Shown here piece after piece: positions 11,850-24,800 of a stretch of 64,000 nt of DNA. The notes under the pieces are model-generated. The model saw only the letters and a program-made list of their open reading frames with translations, was not told the origin of the DNA and did not search any database. Source of the stretch: Buxus sempervirens (lineage: Eukaryota; Streptophyta; Magnoliopsida; Buxales; Buxaceae). The translations under genes were made by a program, and so were the position numbers. The first letter of the stretch is position 1. Every line of letters begins with the position of its first letter. The stretch spans positions 41,590,392-41,654,391 of the forward strand of contig OX387190.1 in the NCBI GenBank assembly GCA_947561395.2. The letters run 5' to 3'.

Positions 11850-12431
11850 TAACGATAAGGTTGCTACATATATCCATGTGGACCAAAGGTGTTCTTTTCT
11901 CGAGAAACAGATACTTCAACATGTTTTTACCAACGGTAATGTGATCCTTTGGAACGGAGATGAAATATGTAGCTTTGAATGCAAGACAGGTTTGCTGGCA
12001 AATGACATCATATATTTATCTTTTTTTTTTTAAAAAAAATCAAGCCAGGAAATTAATAAGAACCATTCCTATTTTTATATGAGGGCCAAAGTTATTTGCT
12101 CTAATTTACTTGAAGGATGGCTAAACAAAAATTTCCGTTTTGCTTTTAGAACTTCGCGGATTTTCATTACAGTCTCTATTTATAAATTTAATTTAAATTT
12201 TCCACCAAGGGATGCGTATGAAAGTCTAAAACTAGTAGGAATCCACAAACAAATAATGACTAGTTTTGACGTTTCTAAGTGCAATGGAAAAATAAGCCAG
12301 CATTCCAATTGAATCCTTCGATCGCTACCTCTGTGTGTCAATTTTGCCAATTGCTTGAGGAATTTGAGCGAGTTTAGAGGTTGATCATGAGCTCTTAACT
12401 CACTGTGTTAGATGCATCAAATTCTAATTAA
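11850..12431. other. Non-coding
   Basis: I see nothing I can name. It is AT-rich flank before the hAT-type element, which begins at 12440 after its 8-bp target duplicate. Confidence 0.4.
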
Positions 12432-12439
12432 TAGACAAA

Positions 12440-12799
12440 TAGGAATGACAATGGGGCATGATCAAACTGGTAACACACCCTTAATGGTTAAGGTTTGGTA
12501 TGGTTAAAATTGGGTTAAGGACAGATTCGGTTTTCGCTCAACCCGCTTTGACCCTATCCTGAACCGACCTTGGTATATTAAAGTATTATTTATATATATA
12601 CACATATATATAAAATATAAAAAGTACATATTTTGTTAATAAATATGATATTAATACATATATTCTATTTTTAAAACACTTTTTTTTTCTTTTTGCATTT
12701 TGTACTCCAAAAGGTTCAGACCCACCCCCTTACCAACCCAATAAGAGTAGGTTAGGGTAGGTTTGGATTCACCAAAGCCCCACCAAGTTGCCATCCCTA
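12440..12799. mobile_element. hAT-type MITE, 360 bp
   Basis: It starts TAGGAATGACAATGGGG and ends AAGTTGCCATCCCTA, which are imperfect inverted termini. The flanks are TAGACAAA (12432-12439) and TAGACGAA (12800-12807), an 8-bp target duplication with one mismatch. The interior carries AACCCG-like and AACCGA-like repeats plus an AT-rich core. It has no coding capacity. It predates the LINE at 12814-13966, whose own target duplication overlaps the right flank. Confidence 0.75.
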
Positions 12800-12813
12800 T
12801 AGACGAATATGAC

Positions 12814-13966
12814 TTCTTTTTTTTTGTAGTAAAAACACAGAAAGACATTTTCTAAATAATAACTCTAACTCTTCTCAAATGAGTTCCCTCGAGGTAGTCA
12901 GAATGGAGAGTAGGAGATAAAAAAAGAGGGGGGGTGCTGTAGCCAGGTGCACGCAAAGTCATCTAAAGCAAAGTTCGCAAGGAGATCCGTAGCAAAGTTA
13001 GCTTCCCTGTAGATGTGTCTGATTGAGAAATCCTCAAAAAGTTTGCACCTGATAAATGCTTCTTCAATGATGTTCTTCAAAGTCCATGGAATATCTCCAT
13101 TTTCCTTCTTCATGAAATTAACAATGGCAGCCGAGTCACACTCGAATTCCACCCTTTTGATTTTCAGTGCTTGTGCGAGAATAATCCCCTCCAAGAGACT
13201 GTGTGCTTCAGCCACGAAGGCGGATGAGGTGCCCAAAGAGAGGGTAGTTGTTGATATGAATTCTCCTGTGGTCCTCTGGCAATAACTCCACAAGAAGCTC
13301 TTCCCAGATTCCCCCGTGAAGCTCCATCAACATTGATTTTGGTGTAGTTTTCCTTGGGTAACAACCATCTCACAGCTACCTCTTCTGTTTTCTTGTGCCT
13401 TGGCTTTTGTTGTTGTAGATGAGCTGAATCATCCTGTAACAAAAGAAATTGGGAGATACTCAGTGGTATGTTTGGGGGGATACCTTCAAACAATACCTGA
13501 TTACGGGCTTTCCATACAGTCCAAAATAGGTTAGCCAAAGAAGAAGTTGTTAGACTATCATTACCATATTGTTTTATATGCTGGAACCACAACTCCCTGC
13601 AATTATTTTGAAACTCATAACCATCAAGATGGCCTCCAACACCTGCAAACCAAATTGCACAAGCAAAGGAGCACCTGGAGAAGAGATGAATAGCCATTTC
13701 AGGTTCATTGTTGCATAAGACATAGTCATGCAATTGGGAGTTCAGTCTTCTTTGGAGGAGGTCACTAGTTGTGAGACCATTCTGCAACATCTTCCAGATA
13801 AAAATCCTTTTTTTGGGGGGGCAATGGAGTCTCCAAATCTCTTTCCAGTACCTGTTTGACACTTGAACATCACTGTTAGATAAAAGATTATATGCAGAGG
13901 ACACAATGAAGGAACCATTTTTATCTGGCTTCTAGATTGGCAAATCTCTGATTCTGCAACGACTAG
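12814..13966 (-). mobile_element. 5'-truncated L1-type LINE (zf-RVT and RNase H end)
   Basis: Read on minus, it encodes the zinc-binding domain after the reverse transcriptase (IWRLHCPPKKRIFIWKMLQN, then CNNEPEMAIHLFSRCSFACA) and an RNase H domain. The RNase H acidic positions are visible in INVDGA, AEAHSLLEGI, ECDSAAIV and REANFATDLLANFA. A frameshift near 13250 splits the RNase H domain. A T-run at 12817-12825 is the complement of its poly(A) tail. Flanks AGACGAATATGAC (12801-12813) and AGACAAATATGAC (13967-13979) form a 13-bp target duplication with one mismatch. Endonuclease and reverse transcriptase are missing, so it was dead on arrival. Confidence 0.85.
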
Positions 13967-13979
13967 AGACAAATATGAC

Positions 13980-14667
13980 AATCAGTGCTTGTTGAATAGT
14001 TAAAAATAAATTTTGATATAACAGCAATGGTTCAGTAAATAGTAGCGTCATAGTGGTAATTAAATTTTTAGAATGTCAGTCATGATGACTAAGTCCTCAT
14101 TGTGGAGAAAGAGTTCATGGGCTAAGCGCCCAGCACATCTCTGCACCAAAAAAAGAAAAGAAGAAAAAATGTTACCCCTTTTTCGAAAACTTAGGTCTCA
14201 TTTGTCATTCATCTTGGATTGGGGATTCCCCATATCAGTTTGCAGAAGTTAAAGGAAAATTAGGTTTGATGTTTGCTGAAGAGAAAGAGAAATTATAAGA
14301 GGGCTAGAAAGAAGATTATCCTTCCTATCAATGTAAGTTGCTCTATTATGATTTATATATTCTTTCCTAAAGAATGGTAAGGTTTATGTTTCTCTCACTC
14401 TCAAGATCCGCAATGGGATAAGATGGATTTTTTAATGTTTTAAAGAAAAAGTTTCATGCGTTAAACTATACTATTAATAAAAAGAATAGGGAGAATATTC
14501 CTTCTAGATTCTGATCCCTTTTTCTTTTTCCATACATTGCATTTCTCAAACAAAACAATATTTTATTATTTTAAACTAACTATCTTGGCCTGTTTTTCTA
14601 AGTAGATCACGTTTTCTACACGTGTGCAGGGCCCTAGTGGGAGAGAAACGGCTCCGTCATGGTATAT
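13980..14667. other. Non-coding upstream region
   Basis: No gene is seen. The stretch is AT-rich and leads into the promoter region of the prolyl oligopeptidase gene. Confidence 0.4.
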
Positions 14668-14906
14668 CAAACACGTACACGTTACAGTTACAGTATCGTG
14701 GTAACGTTCTCTCCCAGCGCATTGCAAGAGGAATAGGTATAGGGCTTATAAAATATCCATTTGGTGGGCCCCACACTAAATGTGCCAAACACGTACACGT
14801 TACAGTCCGGTGGTAACGGTCTCTCCTGGCACACTGGCACACTGCAAGAGGAATAGGTGTAGGGCTTATAAAAATATCCATTTGGTGGGCCCCACACTTA
14901 TGTGCC
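14668..14906 (+). promoter_or_regulatory. Tandemly duplicated promoter segment (about 118 bp x 2)
   Basis: Units at 14668-14785 and 14786-14906 share AACACGTACACGTTACAG at the start, then GCAAGAGGAATAGG and GGGCTTATAAAA with a TATA-like core, and end in GGTGGGCCCCACACT. Each copy therefore carries an ACGT-containing string and a TATA-like string. The second TATA-like box lies about 220 bp before the first ATG of the oligopeptidase gene, so the duplication may double its core promoter. The promoter role is inferred from position and motifs only. Confidence 0.6.
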
Positions 14907-15085
14907 TTGGTATAAGACTGTATATGGATCTTTGCTGTAGATGATACGGCCCGGGAATTTGAGGTGCGTAAAAGCCCAGCCAACATTTCGGACAGGGGAA
15001 AGAAGACTTTTAAAAGCGGTTCGAAGTCAGCGATCGGGACACCGGAAAGGCAAAAAGACTTAAAGCGGTTCGAAGAGGGTTCACC

Positions 15086-18000
15086 ATGTTTCATTCGTGC
15101 GCCTGCCTGGCGCGCAACATCGGCGCACCTCTTCTCACTCGCAAAACACGTTGCCTGAGCACGTTCGGGTCCTTTTATCGTCGACTTCATTCTAATAATA
15201 TTTGCGGCCGCTGGGGTTCTTCAGACCCTAAAATGGGTTCTATCTGTGCCCTAGAACAGCTTAACTTACAGTACCCTTCTGCTCGAAGAGATGAATCCGT
15301 TGTCGATGATTATCACGGTGTTAGGGTCTCTGATCCGTATCGATGGTAGTGGAATTTCTCTGCTTCTATCACAAATTTCTGCTAATACTTTGAACTTTAG
15401 CTGATTGTTTTCTCCCCTTATCTGGTCAGGCTTGAGGATCCCGACGCCGATCAAGTTAGAGAATTCGTTGATAAGCAAGCCGATTTGACTGAATCGTTAC
15501 TTCGAACATGCGATACCCGAGATAAACTTCGCGAACAGATCACGAAGCTCTTCGATCACCCGCGGTTCGACACTCCGTTCAAACAAGGGAATAAATTCTT
15601 TTACTTCCATAACACCGGGCTTCAAGCGCAAAACGTTCTGTATGTGCAGGTCTGCAGGCTCGACTGTTGTTGGAGATAATTAAAGAAAATTTTGGTTTCA
15701 GGACTTCTGTGTCCCCGTGACTCCTCATTTTTTTTTTCCTTATTCCAGGATAGTTTGGATGGACCAGCAGAGGTTTTGCTTGACCCAAATGGGCTCAGTG
15801 AGGACGGAACAGTGGCTTTGAATACATTTTCTGTTAGCGAGGATGCTAGATACTTGGCGTATGGGCTCAGTTCTAGTGGTAGTGATTGGGTGACCATTAA
15901 AGTAAAGCGAGTAGAGGACAAGAGTGTGGAGCCTGACACTTTGACCTGGGTGAGTATTGCAACCTCATTTTATTTTTCTGAGAAATAAATGTGAAAATGT
16001 TAAGAGATTTTGCTGATGGGTATGAAATAGCTGTATTGTTGATTGTTCTGCTTCTTACAGGTTAAATTTTCATCTATTAGCTGGACCCACGATAGCAAAG
16101 GATTTTTCTACAGCCGCTATCCAGCTCCTAAGTAAGTAGTGGCTTCAATCATGCAAAAATAGATTGAATTGGTACGTATTAGTCTGGGTTACAAGGATTC
16201 AATATTTACCTCATAAAATTTTTGGTGTTTTTCATAGGGACGGAGAACATTTGGATGCTGGAACTGAGACGAATGCGAACTTGAATCATGAGGTCTATTA
16301 TCATTTCTTGGGTACAGATCAATGCGAAGATATTTTGTGCTGGAGAGATCCTAACAACCCAAAGTACACGTTTGGAGCTGAAGTCACCGAAGATGGGAAT
16401 GTAAGAGGCTGTCTGCTTCAAATTTTGACAGGATTTGTATCTCTTTTCCTCTTTGTTCTATCCTTGCATGGAGGAGCACCAGTGGTTCGCTATAGTAGTT
16501 TCAGTTTACTTTATTGATATATTATTATTTAAGGTGTCTTCTTATGTTGTTAAAAGAACCCCAAAGATGTGGAGTGAGATACTTTAATTGTTTGGCCTTG
16601 GTTTCTTGGTGCATATTTAATATTTCTACATTGCTCATAAACCCCCCATTGAAGAGCACACAACATGCAGCTGCTTTCTATATAAATTAAGCTCTCATCA
16701 AGCAGATTATATCCAAAATTTAGCATTTTGACACAATTTTACTGCCTAAGGATTTTTGGATTTTCAGTAAGAAGGGTCAATTTGTGATGTATTCATAAAT
16801 CCGGTCTGAAATCTGAAAGTTTCTTGTTATTTTTACCATAGTATTATTATCATAATTATTGATTCTACCACTATGTTATTGTTGTTGTTAACTGCTTCGT
16901 GACTTTCACTTCCATCGCCATTGCTGCTACTCAGAAATAGCCAGTATTCCCATCCAGTATATGTTTTTGAACTGTTTTGTTGTTAGAAAAAAAAAAAGAA
17001 ATTGTATGGAATATTCTTGTTTTTGAACCAGGTGCTCTTCTATGTGCAGTATGTGCTTCTAGATATCCAAGAGAGTTGTGAACCAGTCAACAAACTTTAC
17101 TACTGTGATCTATCTGGACTCCCTGGTGGACTTGAAGGTTTTAGGAAGAAAAATGGCATGCTTCCTTTTATAAAGCTTGTTGACAAATTTGATGCAAGTT
17201 ACAAAGCAGTTGCAAATGATGACACACATTTCACTTTTTTGACTAATAAAGATGCTCCAAAATATAAGCTAGTCCGGGTAGATCTCAAGGAACCAAGTTT
17301 TTGGACTGATGTCATCCAAGAAAATGATAAAGACGTGCTTGAATCAGTTTATGCCGTTAATGGCAACCAAATCATTGTAAGTTACTTGAGTGATGTTAAG
17401 TATGTTCTACAAATACGAGACTTGAAGAGTGGCTGTTTGCTGCATCATTTGCCTATTGACATTGGTACCATTCTTGGAATATCTGGGCGGCGTAAGGACA
17501 ATTTTGTTTTTATTGGGTTTACTAGCTTTCTTAGTCCTGGTATTATTTACCAATGCAATTTAGGAGCTGATGTACCAGAAATGAAGACATTCCGAGAAAT
17601 TGTTGTTCCAAGTTTTGATCGCAAAGTGTTTCATGTTAATCAGGTAAGCCTGCTTGATATTTTCCTCATAATGGATTTTACCTTCGTAGTTATTGATTAT
17701 CCACACATTTATTGCACATAATATTAGTGTTATCTGTGTGCTTTTCTCTTTATATTTATGATACATGTGATCCTTATTGATAACCTTTGGGGATAATAAG
17801 AGGATACTTTTTAACTTCTAAGTGGTTGGTTTGGATCATGCTGCTGTTGTATACTTTATGTTTTCTATATTTTGCATCTTAGTTAAGATGGCATATATGA
17901 TGGACCACATTCAGCATCTGCTTGGTTTTGTATGACAATTAGGGATTACTCTTCAGAGAAAGGGCATCACTACTTGTATGTCTTTAGTTATTGAATTTGG

Positions 18001-20856
18001 TTGACTTGCTATATAGGAAATAAAATATCTTAGGTGAGGCCCCTTTATTGCATGGTCTTGGCTCCAGATGGCATTACATTTTTGCTGTGTGTATAGCTGG
18101 GGTTTCGAAGTATTAATTTGATTTTCCATCACTTGACTTATCTTGACATGTTTCCGTTGGTTTTCTCTTCCACAGAATGTGCATCTTTTTTTCCTTCCAG
18201 AAATTTGTGGCTTCATTGTACTTTTATCAGTCTGTGTAGTGCCTATAACTCTCTCTGTCTTCTACCCTGGTTTGTTTCTAAAAGAATTACTATTCTTCAG
18301 GTTTTTGTGCCTAGTAAGGATGGTACCAATATTCCAATGTTCATCGTGGCCAAGAAAAATATTCCCCTGGATGGATCTCATCCGTGTCTGCTGTATGGAT
18401 ATGGTGGATTTAACATTAGCCTTACACCATCATTCAGCATAAGCCGGATGTTACTCTCTAGGCATTTAGGTGTTGTCTTCTGCATAGCAAATATTCGTGG
18501 TGGAGGAGAATATGGTGAAGAATGGCATAAAGCAGGATCACTGGCAAAGAAGCAAAATTGCTTCGATGATTTCATTTCTGCTGCTGAATATCTTGTGTCA
18601 GCTGGTTATACCCAACCCAAAAAGTTATGCATTGAAGGTGGAAGCAATGGTGGGCTTCTTGTTGGTGCTTGCATAAATCAGGTCTGGACTTATGTTGATG
18701 AACACACTAAGTAATTACAGAATAATAAAATTGCAAAGTTTTGTGGTGGCAGCGACCTGATCTTTTTGGCTGTGCTCTGGCTCATGTTGGTGTCATGGAC
18801 ATGTTGCGATTCCACAAGTTCACCATAGGTTTGATCTTATCCTTCAGTTTTATGGCTAAAATCACAGTATGCTAATTCATCTAATATCTTTTTTCTAGGT
18901 CATGCGTGGACTTCTGATTATGGTTGTTCAGATAAGAAGGAAGAGTTTCATTGGTTAATCAAGTGAGTGAAATAATATATGTATGGTAACATGTAGGTGC
19001 TACTATGTTGCCTTGGAAGAAAATCATATTCTGTTGTATGTTCGACCAAAATTAAAATCAATATGCTCCCCTTAAATGTTATGAACTGTAAAATATTAGC
19101 ACCTCTTTTTCTCGTTCTCTTCCCCCAACCCACATTTTTGTTGCTTTAAGAGCCTTGTCATAAGAATGATGGCATTTCAATTATCACTGGGATGACTTTC
19201 TTGCTTGTGTTTTATCATACAATTATGATGCAAACAGGTCATTGTCAGCCTGGCCTAAATTGAAGTTCAAATGCAAAATTAAGCTCTGGTCCAGCCCAGC
19301 TAAAGAAAATCGAGTCCACTTCCCTGAACATGTTATGGATTTCGTGCCTATGCAAATATGTGGCATTACAGTACTTATTATGTAACCTAAGGTTATGCAC
19401 ATTTAAAGAATTAGGATCCTGTTAGTTCATGGCTAAATAAATTAGGGTGCCAATCTGCAGCATTTCCCATAATAAATCTGTGATTGGTCATTTTGCACTA
19501 AAAATTAGTAAGGTTCACATTTTTTTTGGGTAACAAAATCTCAAAAAATAAGGAGGACCAACAGAACCTGTTGGTTGAGTAAAAAAACTGTAAATAATAT
19601 CTAGGCATTTGTTCATGAATTTTTACTCTTAAATTTTTGATAATTTATTGATTTTTTCCTTTTAATTTATTCTTGAGTCACCTTTAAAATTCCTTTAGGT
19701 ACTGAGGTTGAATTTTCCTATTCTTTTACCCCAGGTACTCTCCACTTCATAATGTCAGGAGACCATGGGAACAATTTTCTGATCAGCTGTGTCAATATCC
19801 TTCTACCATGCTGCTGACGGCTGACCATGATGATAGAGTTGTGCCATTACATTCATTGAAGTTACTGGCTGTAAGTTTTAATTATCAGTTTTCTTATTTT
19901 TGTATGAATTTCTTGGGTTTAGTTTTGAGTTCCTGTAAAATTTTCATGCTGTAGTAAATGGTTTTTATGTTCATATTCCAACATACCAATTCTTGGTTCA
20001 TATTCCAACATAGCAAATCCTTTTTTTCATGCTTTCAAATTGTGTTAGAGAAAAGAATCTTCATAATTTTTATCTCAGCACAATTGAAATGATATCAACT
20101 TTGTGATTTATATACTGGAACATATTCGATTATTTGATGTTGTGGCCGCGGTTTGACGTCTGCTGCTTCCTCTTGCAGCAGACTATAACAGTTTGAGTGA
20201 GATGGTGTCATGTGGAGAATCTCACGGCTATAGTTTTTTTGTGTAAAAAAGAAAATTGTGAAAAGTTTCTTCTTAATGAAAAGCTCTAGCTGTGAGATGC
20301 TCCACATGACAGCATTTCACTCCAACTGCATAATATGCTGCAGAGGGAAGCAGCAGATGATTTTATCCCTGTGACTAATAGCTATAACCCTTTTTTTTAA
20401 TTTGGTTTTCTTGTATTTATCTTTTTGTTCTTATATATGAAGTTCACGTCCAAGCACACTTTAACGCTTGTTGGTACAAGTATGTTTGCATGATGTCTTG
20501 CATTCGACATATATTTCTTGAGTACTTGGCTTTTCATTTCATTTTTTGTTTTTGTTTTTGTTTTTTGTTTTTTGAGGGGTCCTTCAGACCATGCAGTATG
20601 TTCTCTGCACAAGCTTGGAGAAGAGCCCACAAACTAACCCAATTATTGGTCGAATTGACCAAAAGTCTGGGCATGGAGCTGGTCGTCCTACTCAGAAACT
20701 TGTAATTATTTGTTTCAGCTCCATTGACTTTGGAAGAATTTTCAGATTGTCAACGGGTGATGACTGAACCTAATGGCTCTTTTATTGCAGATTGAAGAGG
20801 CTGCTGACCGCTACAGTTTCATGGCTAAGACATTGGGTCTCTCCTGGATCAATTGA
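15086..20856 (+). CDS. POP: Prolyl oligopeptidase (S9A family), 12 exons
   Basis: Cytosolic/organellar serine peptidase that cleaves short peptides after proline. Exons: 15086-15345, 15430-15649, 15749-15949, 16061-16131, 16238-16400, 17050-17643, 18301-18681, 18753-18828, 18899-18962, 19735-19870, 20588-20701, 20791-20856. They sum to 2346 nt (781 aa) with GT-AG borders. The N-terminal part begins [20 protein letters not shown], followed by the propeller. The hydrolase domain holds Ser618 (EGGSNGGLL), Asp709 ([13 protein letters not shown]) and His751 (SGHGAGRP), a complete triad. From the internal ATG at 15233 the protein is 732 aa, the usual family length. The extra 49 residues are rich in Arg, Ser and hydrophobics and could target an organelle. 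Exon 6 could instead start slightly earlier, at an AG before 17031. Confidence 0.93.
20159..20357. repeat. Foldback element in intron 10 of the oligopeptidase gene
   Basis: The two arms of about 75 bp are inverted copies. TCTGCTGCTTCCTCTTGCAG opens the left arm and the right arm ends in its imperfect inverse, GGGAAGCAGCAGA. GTGTCATGTGGAGAATCTCA pairs with TGAGATGCTCCACATGACAG. The centre is an AT-rich loop. It resembles a MITE and would form a long hairpin in the pre-mRNA. No target duplication could be fixed. Confidence 0.65.
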
Positions 20857-21860
20857 TTATATACTGCATGAGGAAATAAACAAGACAAGGTAAGCTTTAA
20901 AACTTAAGTTATTTACCTTAGATATGGACGTTGTCAAAACAAATGATGTTGATCCATATTTTTAACAAACACTTGTTAAAAATGGCTGTCAATTTAAAAT
21001 CCTTGAGATTCTTACATTTATAGGCAGCATTTTACTGTCAATAATTGAATTGATTTTTTGTTTCATTTTTTAACAGCCAGGAAGTAAAAAATGTAAAAAG
21101 AATTATTTTCTTTTTCCTTTTATCTGGTGCATATAAAACTGCAGTGAAGTCTGCTTAAGAGATCTCTAGCAAAATTTAAACACACTGATCATTAATCAAT
21201 TTTTTGTTTTAAGGGAGCAAGTTTTAGGTACCCTTGTTTAGGGGTGGAGATTTCACAGGCCAGGCTTAATGTAGCAATGATTATGCAGTCCTTTAGATAG
21301 ATGTTAATGGATTGGGAAAGTATATGAAATATTTCAGATATTGATGAAGAATTAACTACGACAGAAAGATATTGGATTGTAGACGTGGTACAGTGCACAT
21401 TTCGAACAGAAGTTGAAGAGTAATAGACAATGCTTAATCGTTAATAATTGATAGCTTCTACTTTTTATTATACTGTTAGCATCATAGAGAGGCTAGGAAA
21501 TCCTTGGTAAGCCACTTCTACCATTAAACATTTGCAAATAATTTATAAACAGCATGGAGTGCATATGTTCTTGTTTCATTAAGGGGAGTTGAATTTGTGC
21601 CGCGAGGATCCTAGTCCTTTAATTATCAACTTTTGGAGATTATATTTTCAAGGGCACCGGTCCCATCCTACAGCTGCTGTAAAGAAGATGCCGGCTTTGT
21701 AGACCATGTGCTGCCTGGCTGTATCATCAAAGACCTCAGACAACTGGTACCCATAACCTTCATGTTTGTGGCTGCATGGATGTGGCGTCAAAGGCCTCAG
21801 ACAGCCCGTACCCATAAACCTTACTTTTTGTCGATGAGAGAGGGCATATGTAACAACTGA
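20857..21860 (+). other. 3' flank of the oligopeptidase gene
   Basis: It should contain the 3' untranslated region and polyadenylation site. Near 21718-21825 a segment of about 60 bp is imperfectly doubled: ACCTCAGACAACTGGTACCC at 21732 is echoed by GCCTCAGACAGCCCGTACCC at 21794. No further gene is recognised. Confidence 0.4.
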
Positions 21861-21875
21861 TATGGGGTCGAGGAC

Positions 21876-24800
21876 TTTTTTTTTTTTTTTTTTTGGTAGT
21901 GAAATGCGACCATAATATAACTAATTCAAACTGACTGTTCTTACAAAAGATTCCCCAAGGAAATCAGAGATAATGTAAGCACCCAGGAAAGGGGGAGGCG
22001 TATTAGACCAAAAACATGAGAAGTCCTCCAGTGCAAAGTTGGCAAGAGCATCGGCAGCTCTGTTCGCTTCTCTGTAGATGTGTGACACCTTGAAGAAGGA
22101 AAATCTGCTTCTATAAGACTTGGCTTCCGCTAGGATATTTGCAATAGACCACGGGATCGAAAGATTATCCTCATTCATGAATTTAACAATGCAAGCCGAG
22201 TCACTTTCAATCTCAATTCTCCGTTCCTTACGAGCAAGAGCCAGTTTAAGGCCTTCGAGAATGCCCACTGCCTCAGCAACCAAGGCTGAAGAGTAACCCA
22301 GCTCAAAGGCAATGGCTGCTAAGAATCTCCCATCATGATCCCTGCATATGACACCACATGCTGCACGACCACCGCTGCCACGAGCTGCACCATCCACATT
22401 AATTTTAACATTGTAACCAATTGGTAACGACCACCTGATATAAATTGCCTCCTTGGCTTGGAAGGTAATATCTTTCGTAAGAAAGTGCTCAGTCTCCTCT
22501 TGCATAGCCAGGAGTTTGCCCAAACTCAGATTAATGTCAGGTGAGGTTCCTTCAAAGATTGCCTGGTTCCTGGTGAGCCATATCATCCAGCATAAGTTTG
22601 AGTCTGTTGAACCACCACTGTTTAATGTCACTTGCCACTGTTAATCTATCAATGTGACCCCCATTCGCAGCAAACACTATAGCTCTCGTAAACCAACATT
22701 CCGTGAACAGGTGAAGGTCTGTTTCGGGCACACTTCCACAGAGTACACAATTCTCCAATTGAGCCCCAATTCTCCGATGCAGTAGGACAGCCGTGGGAAT
22801 CCCACCTTGTAGCACTTTCCATATAAAGAACTTAACTTTTTGGGGGCATGGCAGTCTCCACATCGTCTTCCACAAGCTACTAGATTCCATGTCCACCCTG
22901 TTAGTTAGAACATCATATGCTGATGCAACAGTAAATACACCACACTTACCTGCTCGCCATATAGCTTCATCCCCTGCCCTGTTGTGACTAGGGTGAGTTG
23001 AGATGATGTGGTTTACTACTTCAGCATTCCAGATTTTGCGGAGGAGGAGGAAGTCCCACTGGTTTGTATTTTGCTTGATGAGATCAGCTACTGTTCTGAC
23101 ATGAGACAACCCCCTGAGGTCTGGCGTCTTGTTTAGCAGGTTAGGACCAGGGATCCAGCTTGTATCAGATATGGGAATGGAAAGACCGTTACCAACCTTC
23201 CATCCTAGACCCTTGGCAATGAGGTTTTTAGTCCCATTTAAATGCTTCCATATAGGAGAGTGGCTTCTCTTGGTAGTGCTCTCCATGAAGGGCTTGTCGT
23301 GAAAATATTTTTATATCTGAAGAATTGGGTCCAAAATCTATTATCCTCAATCATCAACTCCCATCCCTTCTTAGCCAACAAAGCTTCATTGAACTCTCTT
23401 AATTTTTTCACATTTAGACCCCCAGCATCAGTGGGCATGCAGATGTTGTCCCAAGCTATTGTGTGTAAAGTTCTCTCCTTGTTGGGTTGAGCCCACAGAA
23501 AAGTTCTCGCCTTTTTTTTCCATAGAGTCAGTCGTTTTCCTAGGCAGTTTCATGCTAGACATAACATGGATCGGCATCCCCATAATCACCGAGTTAATCA
23601 ATGTTGTCTTGCCAGCTTGGGAAAGAAGACTACCTTTCCAGGAGGCCAACCTTCTTTGCATGCGATCGTTTATCTCCGAGAACAACGCATCTGAAATTCT
23701 TCCGTTCTGCATGGGAATGCCAAGGTACTTCCGGAATCTCATTTTTGCCTTCACTCCAATAACCCTGCAAAAATTACCCCTTGCTCTACCTTTAACTCCC
23801 GGGCTCAGGATGAGCTCAGTCTTATCTATATTCATACTGTGGCCTGCAGATAAGCAAAAGTCATTGAGCACTTTAAGGAAGTTCAAGCCTGTTCTAGGTG
23901 TTGCTCTACCAAAGATCAATAAATCGTCCGCGAACATGAGGTGGGAGATCTCAGGGCTTCTCCTGCTGATTTTGATGCCTCTGATGAGACTAATACTTTG
24001 AGCGTCATGTAAGAACTTGGAGAGGACCTGCTGGGTTATAATAAACAAATAGGGGGACAGGGGGTCCCCCTGGCGAATTCCCCTCTCAGGAATGATGCAA
24101 CCCACTGGGCTCCCATTAACCAAGATAGAATACCTGACAGTTGTTATGCATTGCATGATGAGGAACACCCAATGAGTTCCAAAGCCGGCAGCCATCAGTG
24201 CCTTACGAATGAACTCCCATTTAACTCTGTCGTAAGCCTTGGAGAGGTCCACTTTTAAAGCAAAACATCCGGAATTAGCAGCTTTCTTACCTCTTATGAA
24301 GTGCAAGATTTCTTGGGCGATGATGATATTGTCATGGATAGACCTTTTTGCCAAGAAAGCACTCTGGTTTGGGGATATGATCTTATCCATGAGAGGACGC
24401 ATTCGGTTTACCATAATCCTCGAGATGATCTTGTAGGAAAAATTGCAAAGGCTTATGGGGCGGAAATCGCTGGTTTTGGACGGGTGGACAACTTTTGGGA
24501 TGAGGGCAATGTAAGTGTTATTCATACCAACGTCCATAACCCCACAGGTGAAAAAATCTTGAATTATAGAGCACATCTTCTTGCCCACAATTCCCCAATA
24601 CTCAAGGTAGAATAGCCCCTGGTATCCATCCGGCCCGGGACATTTTCGGAGGCCCATGCCTTTGATAGTCTCCACAATTTCTCCCTCTGTGACTGGGCAT
24701 AGTAGATTCCTGTTATCATCCTCTGATATGGTATGGTCAAGATAAATACTTTCCTGCTCAATGTGATTAGTGGCATGATCATGGAAAATACTGGAGTAAT

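Noticed and set aside
14657..15190. 177-residue minus-strand frame
   Set aside because: It runs through the tandem promoter duplication and the oligopeptidase first exon; its repeats are those of the DNA duplication.
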